Shown: piece by piece, positions 1-7,574 of the stretch
Numbering within the stretch: position 1 is the first letter of the stretch
Layout: each line of letters starts with the position of its first letter
NCBI GenBank assembly: GCA_025964065.1
Contig: JAOPZO010000073.1
Coordinates: 1-17,788, forward strand
DNA: 17,788 nucleotides
Direction of reading: 5' to 3'
Origin: Solirubrobacterales bacterium
Lineage (GTDB): Bacteria > Actinomycetota > Thermoleophilia > Solirubrobacterales > Solirubrobacteraceae
Notes under the pieces: model-generated
Database searches by the model: none
The model's input: the letters and a program-made list of their open reading frames with translations, nothing else
What the model was told of the DNA's origin: nothing
Position numbers and translations under genes: made by a program

Positions 1-810
1 CTCGTGCTCGTCGCCGCGGGCGCCGCCCCCGAGGACCCGACGGGCCTCGTGCGCGCGGGAGTCGCCGTCGAGCTCGTCCACTCGGCGACGCTCGTCCACG
101 ACGACGTCCTCGATGCCGCCCCGCTCCGGCGCGGAATTCCGACGGTGTGGGCCAGCGCGGGGCGCGGCGCCGCGACGGCCGCCGGGGACCTCCTGTTCGC
201 CGCGGCGTTCGCCGAGCTCACCCGCAACGGGCGCGCCGACGAGGTCCGTGCCCTCTCCCGTGCCGGGAGCGCTCTCGCGCAGGGGGAGCTCCTGCAGCGC
301 GCGGACGCCTGGCGGGCCGACGTGCCGCTCGACCGCTACCTCCACCGCTGCGAGCTCAAGACCGCCCGGCTCTTCGAGGCCGCGTGCACCCTCGGGGTGC
401 TCGAGGCGGGCGGCAGCCCGGAGGACGCGGCGGAGCTCGCCGGGTTCGGGCGCCGCATCGGCCTCGCGTTCCAGCTGCTCGACGACGTCCTCGACGTCTC
501 GGGCCCGGCGGAGCGCACGGGCAAGCACCGCGGCACCGACCTCCTCGACGGCACCGTGACGCTGCCGTTCATCCTCGCCCGGGAGCGCTCTGCGGCGCTC
601 GCGGCGCTGGACCCGCGGGGGATCACCACGCCGGAGCAGGCCGAGGCGGTCTGCGACCAGATCGCGGCCTCGGGCGCGCTCGACGCGAGCCGGGAGCACG
701 CGCTGGGCCTCGTGGCCGAGGCGAAGGCCGAGCTCCCCTCGGGCGGGGCGCCCGCCAGGCGGCGGGCACTCGAGCTGATCGCGGACTCCGTGGTCGCGCG
801 GTACAGCTGA
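1..810 (+). CDS. Long-chain polyprenyl diphosphate synthase, 5'-truncated by the window edge
   Basis: The frame is open from base 1 and ends with TGA at 808-810, giving 269 visible residues; the N-terminus lies outside the window. Two Asp-rich motifs that bind the Mg-diphosphate substrates are visible: HDDVLD about 37 residues in (first DDxxD, followed by LRRG) and QLLDDVLD near residue 162 (second DDxxD), followed by the conserved GKHRGTDLLDGTVTLP segment. This is the trans-isoprenyl diphosphate synthase family, which adds isopentenyl diphosphate to an allylic primer. The chain-length class cannot be read with certainty. A quinone side-chain enzyme of heptaprenyl/octaprenyl type is the likeliest reading, because most actinobacteria use menaquinone. 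The missing part should be roughly the first 60-80 residues, judging from usual family length. It converges with the zinc-ribbon gene across a 41-bp gap containing a perfect hairpin. Confidence 0.9.
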   Translation, partial: LVLVAAGAAPEDPTGLVRAGVAVELVHSATLVHDDVLDAAPLRRGIPTVWASAGRGAATAAGDLLFAAAFAELTRNGRADEVRALSRAGSALAQGELLQRADAWRADVPLDRYLHRCELKTARLFEAACTLGVLEAGGSPEDAAELAGFGRRIGLAFQLLDDVLDVSGPAERTGKHRGTDLLDGTVTLPFILARERSAALAALDPRGITTPEQAEAVCDQIAASGALDASREHALGLVAEAKAELPSGGAPARRRALELIADSVVARYS

Positions 811-813
811 GCA

Positions 814-836
814 GCGACGCGGGCTCCCCGCGTCGC
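814..836. terminator. Bidirectional hairpin between convergent genes
   Basis: Ten-base-pair perfect inverted repeat GCGACGCGGG / CCCGCGTCGC with a CTC loop, placed in the 41-bp gap between the polyprenyl synthase stop and the zinc-ribbon gene stop. There is no T-run on either side, as is common in high-GC actinobacteria. It is inferred to terminate both genes because of its position and symmetry. Confidence 0.6.
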
Positions 837-851
837 GTGCCGCCCGAGACG

Positions 852-1271
852 TCAGAAGTCCTCGGGGACCACCAGGTCGGCGTCGAGCGCCTGGACGAAG
901 CGCTCGATCTCGCCCTCCATGTTCGCGTGGGCGAGGCGCTTGAGGTCCCGCACCATGGCCTCCGTGCCGGCGTCGAGCCGCTCGTCGAAGCGCTCGACGG
1001 ATTCCTGGGAGTAGAGCCCGCTGCCCTGCCACTCGCAGTCGGGGCAGCGGAGCGCGACCTCCCAGTGCTCCGGGCCGGCCTCCTCCCACTCGACGGGAAA
1101 GACCATCCCGCCGGTGCACGTCGGGCAGACGTGGAGCTCCTGGGGTGCCGGCTGCGCCGTGATCGCGTCCGCGGGGACCGCGAGGTCCTCGAAGTACACG
1201 ACCTCGATGGTCTTGCCCGAGGGCAGGACGACGCGGCGGACGTAGTGCTGGTGATCTGGGCTCGGGGGCAT
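852..1271 (-). CDS. Small zinc-ribbon protein of unknown function
   Basis: A 139-residue protein with two CxxC pairs (CPTC at 49-52 and CPDC at 76-79) that should form one four-Cys zinc ribbon. The N-terminal part (about residues 9-35, YVRRVVLPSGKTIEVVYFED) looks like beta strands. The C-terminal 55 residues are acidic and helical, ending VVPEDF. I do not recognise a named family. The start at 1271 (MPPSPDH) is preferred over an in-frame ATG at 1316, because the extra 15 residues (MQWASPEPSSS) look like non-coding read-through. Neither start has a clear Shine-Dalgarno sequence or a TAnnnT element in front. The gene diverges from tatA with a 188-bp gap. The strong third-position G/C bias and paired cysteines make it a real gene; the function is unassigned. 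Confidence 0.8.
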   Translation of the reverse strand: MPPSPDHQHYVRRVVLPSGKTIEVVYFEDLAVPADAITAQPAPQELHVCPTCTGGMVFPVEWEEAGPEHWEVALRCPDCEWQGSGLYSQESVERFDERLDAGTEAMVRDLKRLAHANMEGEIERFVQALDADLVVPEDF

Positions 1272-1422
1272 CTCGCAGGAGAGGGAGGACGACGGTTCAG
1301 GGGACGCCCACTGCATCGGCTTCGTCCCGGGCCGACTTGAGCGTTCGAGACCGCATCCACACCAACGGCGACTCCCGTCCGGGTGCCGCCGCCGACGGCG
1401 CCTCGCGGCGACCCCCCGTCGC

Positions 1423-1428
1423 TACCCT
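1423..1428 (+). promoter_or_regulatory. Candidate -10 element for tatA-tatC
   Basis: TACCCT hexamer 31 bases before the tatA ATG. A start about 7 bases downstream would leave a leader of about 25 nt carrying the AAGGAG site at 1447-1452. No convincing -35 is visible at 15-19 bases upstream. Confidence 0.45.
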
Positions 1429-1459
1429 CACGCCGACACCTTCCAGAAGGAGCACCGCA

Positions 1460-1729
1460 ATGCCCAACATCGGTCCCATGGAGCTCATCGTCGTCCTGGT
1501 GGTCGTGCTCCTCGTCTTCGGCCCCAAGCGCCTCCCGGGTCTCGGCAAGCAGCTCGGCTCCGGCATGCGGGAGTTCAAGGACTCCATCTCGGGCTCCTCG
1601 AAGGACGACGAGGACGACGACGCGTTCGGCCGTCCGGCGCTTCCCGCCGCCCAGGGCGTGGACGCCCCGCCCGCGCCCGCCGCCACCCCCGAGGCCGTCG
1701 AGAAGCCGGCCGCCAAGCCCGGCGCCTAG
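1460..1729 (+). CDS. tatA: Sec-independent translocase subunit TatA
   Basis: An 89-residue protein with the TatA/E layout. A short N-terminal membrane helix (about residues 7-20, MELIVVLVVVLLVF) is followed by the FGPKRLPGLGKQLG hinge and amphipathic helix, then an acidic and Pro/Ala-rich cytoplasmic tail. TatA multimers form the pore through which folded, cofactor-bearing proteins with twin-arginine signals cross the membrane. The start is fixed by a strong Shine-Dalgarno AAGGAG (1447-1452) seven bases before ATG; the long frame upstream of this is spurious. tatC follows 27 bp downstream, so the pair is likely an operon. Only one TatA-type gene is seen here, with no TatB, consistent with a two-component TatA-TatC system, although another copy could be elsewhere. 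Confidence 0.95.
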   Translation: MPNIGPMELIVVLVVVLLVFGPKRLPGLGKQLGSGMREFKDSISGSSKDDEDDDAFGRPALPAAQGVDAPPAPAATPEAVEKPAAKPGA

Positions 1730-1756
1730 CAGCCCGCACCCCGCCGCACCCGCCCC

Positions 1757-2980
1757 ATGCCCGTCACGAAGGTCCGGCCGATCGGCCACGAGGACCGCCT
1801 GAGCATCGTCGACCACCTCGACGAGCTGCGCACGCGGCTCATGGTCTGCATCGCCGCGCTCGTCATCTGCTTCGCGTTCACCTACTGGCAGAACGGGGCG
1901 ATCCTCGACGCGGTGAACAAGCCGTTCACCGAGTCGCAGAAGACCACGGCGGACACCGCCGAGGACGGCGGGGACGCGCTTGAGCAGAGCGCGCTCTTCA
2001 ACCGCAGCCTCACCTCGGCGCTCAGCGCCGCGGGCCTCACGCTCAAGGGGCAGCAGGACGCGCTCGAGGCGCTCGCCGGTGCGGAGGGCGCGCCGTCCGC
2101 CGCCACGGAGCAGCTCGCCCAGAGCAGCCGGGCGCTCCGCGACGCGCTCGTGAGGATCCAGGCGACGGCGCGGGTGGTCCCCGACGCGGAGCGCGATCCC
2201 GTCACGCTCGGGGTCACGGAGCCGTTCATCACGACGTTCACGGTGGCGGGGTACGCCGCGCTGCTCCTGGCGCTGCCGCTGATCCTCTTCCAGCTCTACG
2301 CCTTCCTCCTGCCCGCGTTCAGCCCGCAGGAGAAGAAGACCGCGGTGCCGTTCATGGTCCTGGTGCCGATCCTGTTCGTCGCCGGGGTGGCGTTCGGCTA
2401 CTTCGTGGCGCTGCCACGGGCCGTCGACTTCCTCCTGAACTTCAACGACGACAACTTCGACATCCTCGTCGGGGCCAAGGACTACTACAAGTTCTCGATC
2501 CTCCTGCTGCTGATCGTGGGGCTGCTCTTCCAGATCCCGATCGCGGTGCTCGCCATCACCCGCCTCGGGATCGTCACGACGCAGCAGCTCTCGAAGAACC
2601 GCGGCTACGTCCTGCTCGGCGTGGCGGTCGTCGCGGCGGTCGCGACCCCCACGCCGGACCCCTTCACGATGCTCTTCGTGATGGCTCCGCTCGTGGTGCT
2701 CTTCGAGGGGAGCCTGCTGTTCGCGAAGGTCCTCGACCGGCGCTCCGCCGGCAAGCCGTCGCGCTGGGACTGGGACCCCGAGGACCCCGAGGACCCCGAG
2801 GACCCCGAGGACGACGACCCGTACGGCTTCAAGGACCCCCCGCCCGGCACGGACCCCCCGGGGCACGACGAGGACCCGGGCGAGGACGAGGACACCCCGG
2901 ACCGCGCGTCCGACGTCGTGGCCGAGGACCTGCACCGGCGCCTGGAGGCCGCGGAGGGGACCCCGCCGCGAACGCCGTGA
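1757..2980 (+). CDS. tatC: Sec-independent translocase TatC with a long extracytoplasmic insertion and acidic repeat tail
   Basis: A 407-residue TatC, much longer than the usual 250 or so. Core family features are present: the cytoplasmic HLDELRTRL motif (20-28), TM1 (about 29-45), and a later region with TEPFITTF, LPLILFQLYAFLLPAF and PQEKK (155-194). Further helices follow near 198-222, 245-268 and 283-322, with TPDPFTM at 299-305. TatC is the twin-arginine signal receptor and docks TatA. Between TM1 and TEPF there are about 90 polar, helix-prone residues (59-150) where ordinary TatC has a short loop, so the extra domain would face outside. The C-tail from residue 333 is extremely acidic, with PED repeats encoded by a 9-bp tandem repeat. 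No Shine-Dalgarno precedes this ATG, which suggests coupling to tatA or translation without one. Confidence 0.94.
   Translation: MPVTKVRPIGHEDRLSIVDHLDELRTRLMVCIAALVICFAFTYWQNGAILDAVNKPFTESQKTTADTAEDGGDALEQSALFNRSLTSALSAAGLTLKGQQDALEALAGAEGAPSAATEQLAQSSRALRDALVRIQATARVVPDAERDPVTLGVTEPFITTFTVAGYAALLLALPLILFQLYAFLLPAFSPQEKKTAVPFMVLVPILFVAGVAFGYFVALPRAVDFLLNFNDDNFDILVGAKDYYKFSILLLLIVGLLFQIPIAVLAITRLGIVTTQQLSKNRGYVLLGVAVVAAVATPTPDPFTMLFVMAPLVVLFEGSLLFAKVLDRRSAGKPSRWDWDPEDPEDPEDPEDDDPYGFKDPPPGTDPPGHDEDPGEDEDTPDRASDVVAEDLHRRLEAAEGTPPRTP
2774..2809 (+). repeat. 9-bp tandem repeat inside tatC
   Basis: Four perfect copies of GACCCCGAG in frame, coding Asp-Pro-Glu units in the cytoplasmic tail of TatC, followed by a GAC run. 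The perfect identity suggests slippage-prone DNA whose copy number may vary between strains. Confidence 0.9.
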
Positions 2981-2986
2981 TCCCTC

Positions 2987-2992
2987 TACCCT
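2987..2992 (+). promoter_or_regulatory. Candidate -10 element just before the helical-repeat gene
   Basis: TACCCT followed by exactly 9 bases and then ATG (3002). Transcription would start at or next to the start codon. A GAGGGG stretch sits only 3 bases before the ATG, too close for a standard ribosome site. Confidence 0.5.
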
Positions 2993-3001
2993 GAGGGGCG
3001 C

Positions 3002-3709
3002 ATGCTCTTCGATCTCCGTGGCCGCGGACGCCGCCGCACCGTCCAGGTCATCTACTTGTCGCTCGCGATCCTCATGGGAGGCGGCCTGGTCCTGCTCGGG
3101 ATCGGCGGCGGCACGAGCGGCGGCGGCCTGCTCGACGCGTTCACGAACGGCAGCTCCGCGCCCGACTCCGGCATCTTCGGGGAGCGGCGCGAGGCGGCCG
3201 AGAAGCGCGTCCAGGCCAACCGCCAGGACCCGAAGGCGTGGGCCGAGCTCGCGCGGGCCCGGTACCAGGAGGCGACCGCCGTCGGCGGCGTCGACGAGGC
3301 GACGGGCGTCTTCTCGAGCGCGGGCAAGCAGCAGCTCGCCGAGGCCGACCGGGCGTGGAAGCAGTACCTGAAGCTCGACCCGCCGCAGCCCGACGCGACC
3401 GTCGCGGTCATCATGGCGCAGGTCTACAGCCCGGCCGGCCTCGACAGGCCCGACGACGCCGTGGCCGCGCAGGAGGTCGTCGCGGAGCAGCGCGAGGACG
3501 TCGGCAGCTACCTGCAGCTCGCGGGCTACGCCTACGCGGCGAACCAGAGCCGCAAGGGCGACCTCGCCGGGGACAAGGCGATCGCGCTGGCGACGAAGGA
3601 CCAGAAGGAGCAGATCAAGGCGCAGGTCGAGGGGCTCAAGTCCCAGGCCGCCCAGGCCGCCGTGCAGGAGGCCCAGCAGGACGCGCCGGCCACCGGCACG
3701 ACCGGCTGA
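3002..3709 (+). CDS. Membrane-anchored tetratricopeptide-like protein
   Basis: A 235-residue protein. A basic N-terminus (RGRGRRR) precedes one membrane helix (about 15-37, ending in Gly-rich GIGGGTSGGG), so the body is predicted outside the cytoplasm as a signal-anchor. From about residue 58 it is helical and TPR-like. Visible repeats include an AEKRVQANRQDPKAWAELAR unit, a unit around ADRAWKQYLKLDPPQPDA and a unit around VGSYLQLAGYAYAANQ. The last 30 residues are Gln/Ala-rich and end with a small Thr/Gly tail. No enzymatic motif is visible. TPR proteins usually scaffold protein complexes, and the position directly after tatC hints at an envelope role, but that is inference. The gene has its own TACCCT element and starts 21 bp after tatC; tRNA-Lys lies 28 bp downstream. 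Confidence 0.85.
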   Translation: MLFDLRGRGRRRTVQVIYLSLAILMGGGLVLLGIGGGTSGGGLLDAFTNGSSAPDSGIFGERREAAEKRVQANRQDPKAWAELARARYQEATAVGGVDEATGVFSSAGKQQLAEADRAWKQYLKLDPPQPDATVAVIMAQVYSPAGLDRPDDAVAAQEVVAEQREDVGSYLQLAGYAYAANQSRKGDLAGDKAIALATKDQKEQIKAQVEGLKSQAAQAAVQEAQQDAPATGTTG

Positions 3710-3721
3710 CGCACCGCGAGC

Positions 3722-3727
3722 TACAAT
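3722..3727 (+). promoter_or_regulatory. Candidate -10 element for tRNA-Lys
   Basis: TACAAT, the best TATAAT match in this region, lies 10 bases before the tRNA 5' end. No clear -35 is visible. The spacing would give a very short 5' leader to be removed by RNase P, or almost none. Confidence 0.5.
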
Positions 3728-3737
3728 CTCGCGCCGC

Positions 3738-3810
<73 letters not shown>

Positions 3811-3818
3811 CTCCCGTC

Positions 3819-3838
3819 GCCCCGCCCCCGTGCGGGGC
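3819..3838 (+). terminator. Terminator after tRNA-Lys
   Basis: Inverted repeat GCCCCGC / GCGGGGC (7 bp) with a CCCCGT loop, followed by TTCGTCGTTC, starting 9 bases after the tRNA. The T-containing tail and position support Rho-independent termination on the + strand. Confidence 0.7.
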
Positions 3839-4069
3839 TTCGTCGTTCCCGGGGCGGGCGGACGCGCACGGCCGCCGCGCTTCCGGTGAGGGAGCTTCCG
3901 GACCGTCCGGCCCGTCACGCAGGACGACGCGGTCGGCGAGGCCGCGGGCCTCGAGGTCGCGCTGGAACGCCTCGAGCGTCTCGCAGGTCAGCTTCGGCGG
4001 CCCGCCTCGGCCTCCCCGGGCGCGGGCCGGGTGGGGACGTCCGTCCGGCTCGGGGGAGGAGGGTCGAGC
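3839..4069. other. Intergenic stretch with a coding-like minus-strand fragment
   Basis: No complete gene is visible between the tRNA terminator and the prfC promoter. On the minus strand, roughly 3925-4007, about 26 codons read KLTCETLEAFQRDLEARGLA and onward (DRVVL) with nearly every third base G or C, as in real genes here. No ATG, GTG or TTG lies upstream in that frame, and the downstream frame runs antisense through the terminator and tRNA. It may be a gene remnant, a small gene with a non-standard start such as CTG, or chance. Confidence 0.3.
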
Positions 4070-4075
4070 TACCCT
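4070..4075 (+). promoter_or_regulatory. Candidate -10 element of prfC
   Basis: TACCCT followed by exactly 9 bases and then the GTG chosen as the prfC start (4085). The arrangement matches the one before the helical-repeat gene and dnaB. Confidence 0.55.
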
Positions 4076-4084
4076 GGAGCCCTC

Positions 4085-5701
4085 GTGGCCTCCTCCTCCA
4101 CCATCGATCCGGCGGCACCGGCCGGGCCCGTGGAGCGCGAGGCGGCCCGCCGTCGCACGTTCGCGATCATCTCCCACCCGGACGCGGGCAAGACGACGCT
4201 CACGGAGAAGCTGCTGCTCTACGGCGGCGCGCTCCAGGAGGCCGGGCAGGTCCAGGGCAAGGGCGCGCGCCGGCAGTCGACCTCGGACTTCATGGACATC
4301 GAGCGGCGCCGCGGGATCTCCGTGAGCTCGACGGTGCTGCGCTTCGACTACCGCGACGTCGTCATCAACCTGCTCGACACCCCGGGCCACCACGACTTCT
4401 CCGAGGACACGCTCCGGGTGCTCGCCGCGGCCGACGCCGCCGTGATCCTGCTCGACGCCGCGAAGGGCGTCGAGGCGCAGACGCTGCGGCTCTTCGAGGT
4501 CGCCCGTGCGCGCGGCATCCCACTGCTCGTCTTCGTGAACAAGTACGACCGGCCGGGCCTCGAGCCGCTCGAGATGCTCGACCACATCACGGAGGTGCTC
4601 GGCATCGAGCCCATCGCGATGACCTGGCCCGTCGGTATCCCGGGCGACTTCCGCGGGGTCGTGGACCGCGCCAACGGCGGCGGCTTCGTCCGCTTCACCC
4701 GCACGGTGGGCGGCGCGACCCAGGCGCCGGAGGAGCACCTCTCGCCCGAGCAGGCGCTCGAGCGCGAGGGCGAGGCCTGGTCCACCGCGGTGGAGGAGCT
4801 CGCGCTGCTCGAGGCCGTCACCGGTGAGCTCGACGTCGACCTGTTCCGCGAGGGGGTCGGCTCGCCCGTCTACTTCGGCTCCGCGGTCTCGAACTTCGGG
4901 GTCCGGATCCTGCTCGACGCGCTCGTGGACCTCGCGCCGCCGCCCGCCGAGCACGCCGGGGTCGGCGAGGATGCGCCGCGTCCGCTCGGCGCGCCGTTCT
5001 CCGCGCAGGTCTTCAAGGTCCAGGCGAACATGGACCCGCGGCACCGCGACCGCGTCGCCTTCCTGCGGATGTGGTCCGGGCGCTTCGAGCGCGGGATGCG
5101 CGCCGTGAACGCGCGCACGGGCAAGCCGTTCACGATCGCGCACGCCCACGAGGTCTTCGGGGACGAGCGCTCCGTCCTCGACGAGGCCTTCCCCGGCGAC
5201 GTCATCGGCGTGGTCAACGCGGGCGACCTCCGGGTGGGCGACACGCTCCACGCGGACGGCGCCCCCGTCGAGTTCCCGCCGATCCCCACGCTCGCCCCCG
5301 AGCACTTCGTCACGATCCGCAACCGCGACTCCTCGCGCCACAAGCAGTTCCACCGCGGGCTCGAGCAGCTCGCGCAGGAGGGCGTCATGCACGTGCTCCG
5401 ACGCGACGTCGTCGCGGACCCGACCCCCGTGCTCGCCGGGATCGGCCCGCTGCAGTTCGAGGTCGCGGTCGAGCGGCTGCAGGGCGAGTTCGGCTGCACC
5501 GTCGGCCTGGACCCGACGCCGTGGAAGGTCGCGCGGCGCACGGACGCCGCGGGCGCCGAGGTCCTCAAGCGCACGCGCCGCGCCGACGTCCTGCACTCGG
5601 CGGACGGGACGATCCTCGCGCTCTTCACCTCGGAGTTCCTGCTCGCGCTCGTCGAGCGCGAGAACCCCGAGGTCACCCTGGACAAGATGCTCCGGCGCTA
5701 G
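4085..5701 (+). CDS. prfC: Peptide chain release factor 3 (RF3)
   Basis: A 538-residue translational GTPase. The G domain shows HPDAGKTT (31-38, P-loop), the RRRGISVSSTVL switch region (74-84), DTPGHHD (98-104) and NKYD (152-155, guanine specificity). RF3-specific traits are RRTFAIISHPDAGKTT at the N-terminus, MTWPVGIPGDFRGVVD in the middle, and the C-terminal segment PLQFEVAVERLQGEFG with the usual RF3 ending. RF3 uses GTP to remove RF1/RF2 from the ribosome after peptide release. The GTG start is chosen because TACCCT lies 9 bases ahead and no Shine-Dalgarno is visible. A GTG at 4031 would add 18 poor-looking residues, and a GTG at 4130 would also leave the G domain whole. The length is close to the usual 520-530. 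The gene is monocistronic by position. Confidence 0.95.
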   Translation: MASSSTIDPAAPAGPVEREAARRRTFAIISHPDAGKTTLTEKLLLYGGALQEAGQVQGKGARRQSTSDFMDIERRRGISVSSTVLRFDYRDVVINLLDTPGHHDFSEDTLRVLAAADAAVILLDAAKGVEAQTLRLFEVARARGIPLLVFVNKYDRPGLEPLEMLDHITEVLGIEPIAMTWPVGIPGDFRGVVDRANGGGFVRFTRTVGGATQAPEEHLSPEQALEREGEAWSTAVEELALLEAVTGELDVDLFREGVGSPVYFGSAVSNFGVRILLDALVDLAPPPAEHAGVGEDAPRPLGAPFSAQVFKVQANMDPRHRDRVAFLRMWSGRFERGMRAVNARTGKPFTIAHAHEVFGDERSVLDEAFPGDVIGVVNAGDLRVGDTLHADGAPVEFPPIPTLAPEHFVTIRNRDSSRHKQFHRGLEQLAQEGVMHVLRRDVVADPTPVLAGIGPLQFEVAVERLQGEFGCTVGLDPTPWKVARRTDAAGAEVLKRTRRADVLHSADGTILALFTSEFLLALVERENPEVTLDKMLRR

Positions 5702-5708
5702 CGCGGGC

Positions 5709-5714
5709 TAGGGT
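5709..5714 (+). promoter_or_regulatory. Candidate -10 element of the aminotransferase-wecB pair
   Basis: TAGGGT followed by exactly 7 bases (CCCGCGC) and then ATG at 5722. There is no purine-rich ribosome site between them, which fits a leaderless mRNA. Confidence 0.5.
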
Positions 5715-5721
5715 CCCGCGC

Positions 5722-6501
5722 ATGGACCTCGCCATCCTCGACGGCACGGTGCAGCCCGCGAGCGCCGCCGTCATCCCGATCACCGACGAGGGCCTGCTGC
5801 GTGGGGACGGCGTCTTCGAGGTCATCCGCCTGTACGCCGGCGTGCCGTACGCGCTGGAGGAGCACCTGGAGCGCATCGCGGCCTCCGCGGCGAACCTCCG
5901 GCTCCCGATCGACACGGACGCGCTGCGCGCCGACGTGGCCGCGCTCCTGGCGCAGGCGGGTCCGCTCGACGCGACGCTGCGGGTGCTCGTGACCCGCGGC
6001 GGCCGGCGCATCGGGATCCTCGAGGCGCTCAAGCCGCTCCCGCCGACGCTCACGCTCGCGACCGTCGCGTTCGCGCCGACCCGGGTGCTCGACGGCATCA
6101 AGTCGCTCTCCTACGCCGCGAACATGCTCACGCGGCGCCTCGCACAGGAGCAGGGCGCCGACGACGCGCTGCTGCTCACGCCACACGGACGCGTGCTCGA
6201 GGGGCCGACCGCGTCCTTCTTCGCCGTGCTCGAGGGCGAGCTCGTCACGCCGCCGCTGAGCGACCACATCCTCGACTCGATCACCCGCCGGAAGGTGATG
6301 GCGGTGAGCGACGCGCAGGAGCGGGTCCTCGCGCGCGGGGACCTGCCGCGGCTGGAGGAGGCGTTCCTCGCTTCCACGCTCTGCGAGGTCCACCCGGTCA
6401 CGGCGATCGACGGCGCGCTCCTCCCCGGGGCGCCCGGGCCGCGGACGAGCGCGGTGGCCGCGGCCGTCCGCGCGCTCATCGCGCGGGAGCTCGGGGCGTG
6501 A
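5722..6501 (+). CDS. PLP-dependent class IV aminotransferase (IlvE/PabC/D-amino acid type)
   Basis: A 259-residue fold-type IV protein. Visible features are GVFEVIRLYAG (30-40), HLERI (48-52, whose Arg binds the cofactor phosphate), the likely Schiff-base lysine K127 in GIKSLSYAANM, and VLEGPTASFF (158-167), which carries the conserved Glu at the cofactor ring nitrogen. The family covers branched-chain amino acid aminotransferase, D-amino acid transaminase and aminodeoxychorismate lyase. At this length, without an IlvE-length N-terminal extension, a PabC or general amino acid enzyme is as plausible as IlvE, so I give no symbol. The stop overlaps the next start in the sequence GTGA, so the gene is translationally coupled to the UDP-GlcNAc epimerase. 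The metabolic reason for that pairing is not obvious. Confidence 0.9.
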   Translation: MDLAILDGTVQPASAAVIPITDEGLLRGDGVFEVIRLYAGVPYALEEHLERIAASAANLRLPIDTDALRADVAALLAQAGPLDATLRVLVTRGGRRIGILEALKPLPPTLTLATVAFAPTRVLDGIKSLSYAANMLTRRLAQEQGADDALLLTPHGRVLEGPTASFFAVLEGELVTPPLSDHILDSITRRKVMAVSDAQERVLARGDLPRLEEAFLASTLCEVHPVTAIDGALLPGAPGPRTSAVAAAVRALIARELGA

Positions 6502-7574
6502 AGGTCCTCACGGTCATCGGGAACCGCCCGCAGTTCGTGAAGGCCGCGGCGGTCTCCCGCATCCTGCGCGAGCACGCCGACGAGGTGCTCGTCCACACGG
6601 GGCAGCACTACGACGACGAGATGAGCGCCGTGTTCTTCGCCGAGCTCGGGGTGCCGCGGCCCGCGCTCGAGCTGCAGCTCGGCACGGGCTCGAACACGGA
6701 GCAGACGGCGCGGATGCTCAGCGCGATCGCGCCCGTGCTCGCCGAGGAGCGCCCGGACTGCGTGCTCGTCTACGGCGACACCAACTCGACGCTGGCGGGC
6801 GGCCTCGCGGCGGCGCAGGCGCGGATCCCGGTCGCGCACGTCGAGGCGGGCATGCGCTCGTTCGACCGCGCGATGCCGGAGGAGCTCAACCGCGTCCTCA
6901 CGGACCACCTCAGCGCCCTGCTGCTCTGCTCGAGCGCGGCGCCCGCGGCGCACCTGCGCGCCGAGCGCGTGGCGGGCGCGATCGAGGTCGTCGGGGACGT
7001 CATGGTCGACGTCGCGCTGCTCGTGCAGCCCCGCGCGCTCGTGGACGACGCGCCGCTCCGCGACGCCGGCGTGCAGCCCGGGCAGTACGTCCTCGCGACC
7101 GCGCACCGTGCCGGGAACGTCGACGACCCCGCGCGCCTCCAGCGCCTCGTCGAGATCCTCATGGCGCTGCCGCTGCCCGTCGTCCTACCGCTGCACCCGC
7201 GGACGGGCGCCCGCCTGGACGCCGCAGGGCTCCTCGACGGGCTGCTCGCCGCAGACCACGTGCGGGTCACGCCGCCGCTCGGCTACCTCGCGTTCACCGC
7301 GTTGCTCACCCGCGCGAAGGCGATGCTCACCGACTCGGGCGGGGTGCAGAAGGAGGCCTACCTCGCCGGGGTGCCGTGCATCACGCTGCGCGACACCACC
7401 GAGTGGACCGAGACGGTCGACGCGGGCTGGAACGTCCTCGTGGACCTCGACCGCGACGCGACCCTCGCGGCGCTGAAGCGCCCCGCGCCGACGGCCCGCC
7501 CCGAGCTGTACGGCGACGGCCAGGCCGGCACCCGCGTGGTCGCGGCGCTGCGTACGGCCTTCGGGGCGTCCTGA
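6498..7574 (+). CDS. wecB: UDP-N-acetylglucosamine 2-epimerase (non-hydrolysing)
   Basis: A 358-residue GT-B-like epimerase that interconverts UDP-GlcNAc and UDP-ManNAc in the cytoplasm, or a UDP-GlcNAc(3NAc)A epimerase of the WbpI type. Motifs are GNRPQFVK (8-15), HTGQHYD (33-39), YGDTNST (92-98, Asp), HVEAGMRSFDRAMPEELNR (114-132, catalytic Glu residues), TAHRAGN (201-207, His), LHPRTG, TDSGGVQKEAY (UDP binding) and LRDTTEWTET. The GTG start overlaps the aminotransferase stop by four bases. It ends at a strong symmetric hairpin facing the UDP-sugar dehydrogenase. The 6-dehydrogenase, Gfo/Idh oxidoreductase and acyltransferase nearby suggest a shared nucleotide-sugar pathway, although those three lie beyond a terminator and are transcribed from another promoter. 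Confidence 0.93.
   Translation: MKVLTVIGNRPQFVKAAAVSRILREHADEVLVHTGQHYDDEMSAVFFAELGVPRPALELQLGTGSNTEQTARMLSAIAPVLAEERPDCVLVYGDTNSTLAGGLAAAQARIPVAHVEAGMRSFDRAMPEELNRVLTDHLSALLLCSSAAPAAHLRAERVAGAIEVVGDVMVDVALLVQPRALVDDAPLRDAGVQPGQYVLATAHRAGNVDDPARLQRLVEILMALPLPVVLPLHPRTGARLDAAGLLDGLLAADHVRVTPPLGYLAFTALLTRAKAMLTDSGGVQKEAYLAGVPCITLRDTTEWTETVDAGWNVLVDLDRDATLAALKRPAPTARPELYGDGQAGTRVVAALRTAFGAS

Noticed and set aside
623..2935. Very long open frame on the minus strand across the end of the polyprenyl synthase, zinc-ribbon, tatA and tatC genes
   Set aside because: It is Arg, Glu and Asp-rich low-complexity sequence antisense to recognised genes. G+C-rich DNA lacks stop codons in such frames, and no domain is visible.
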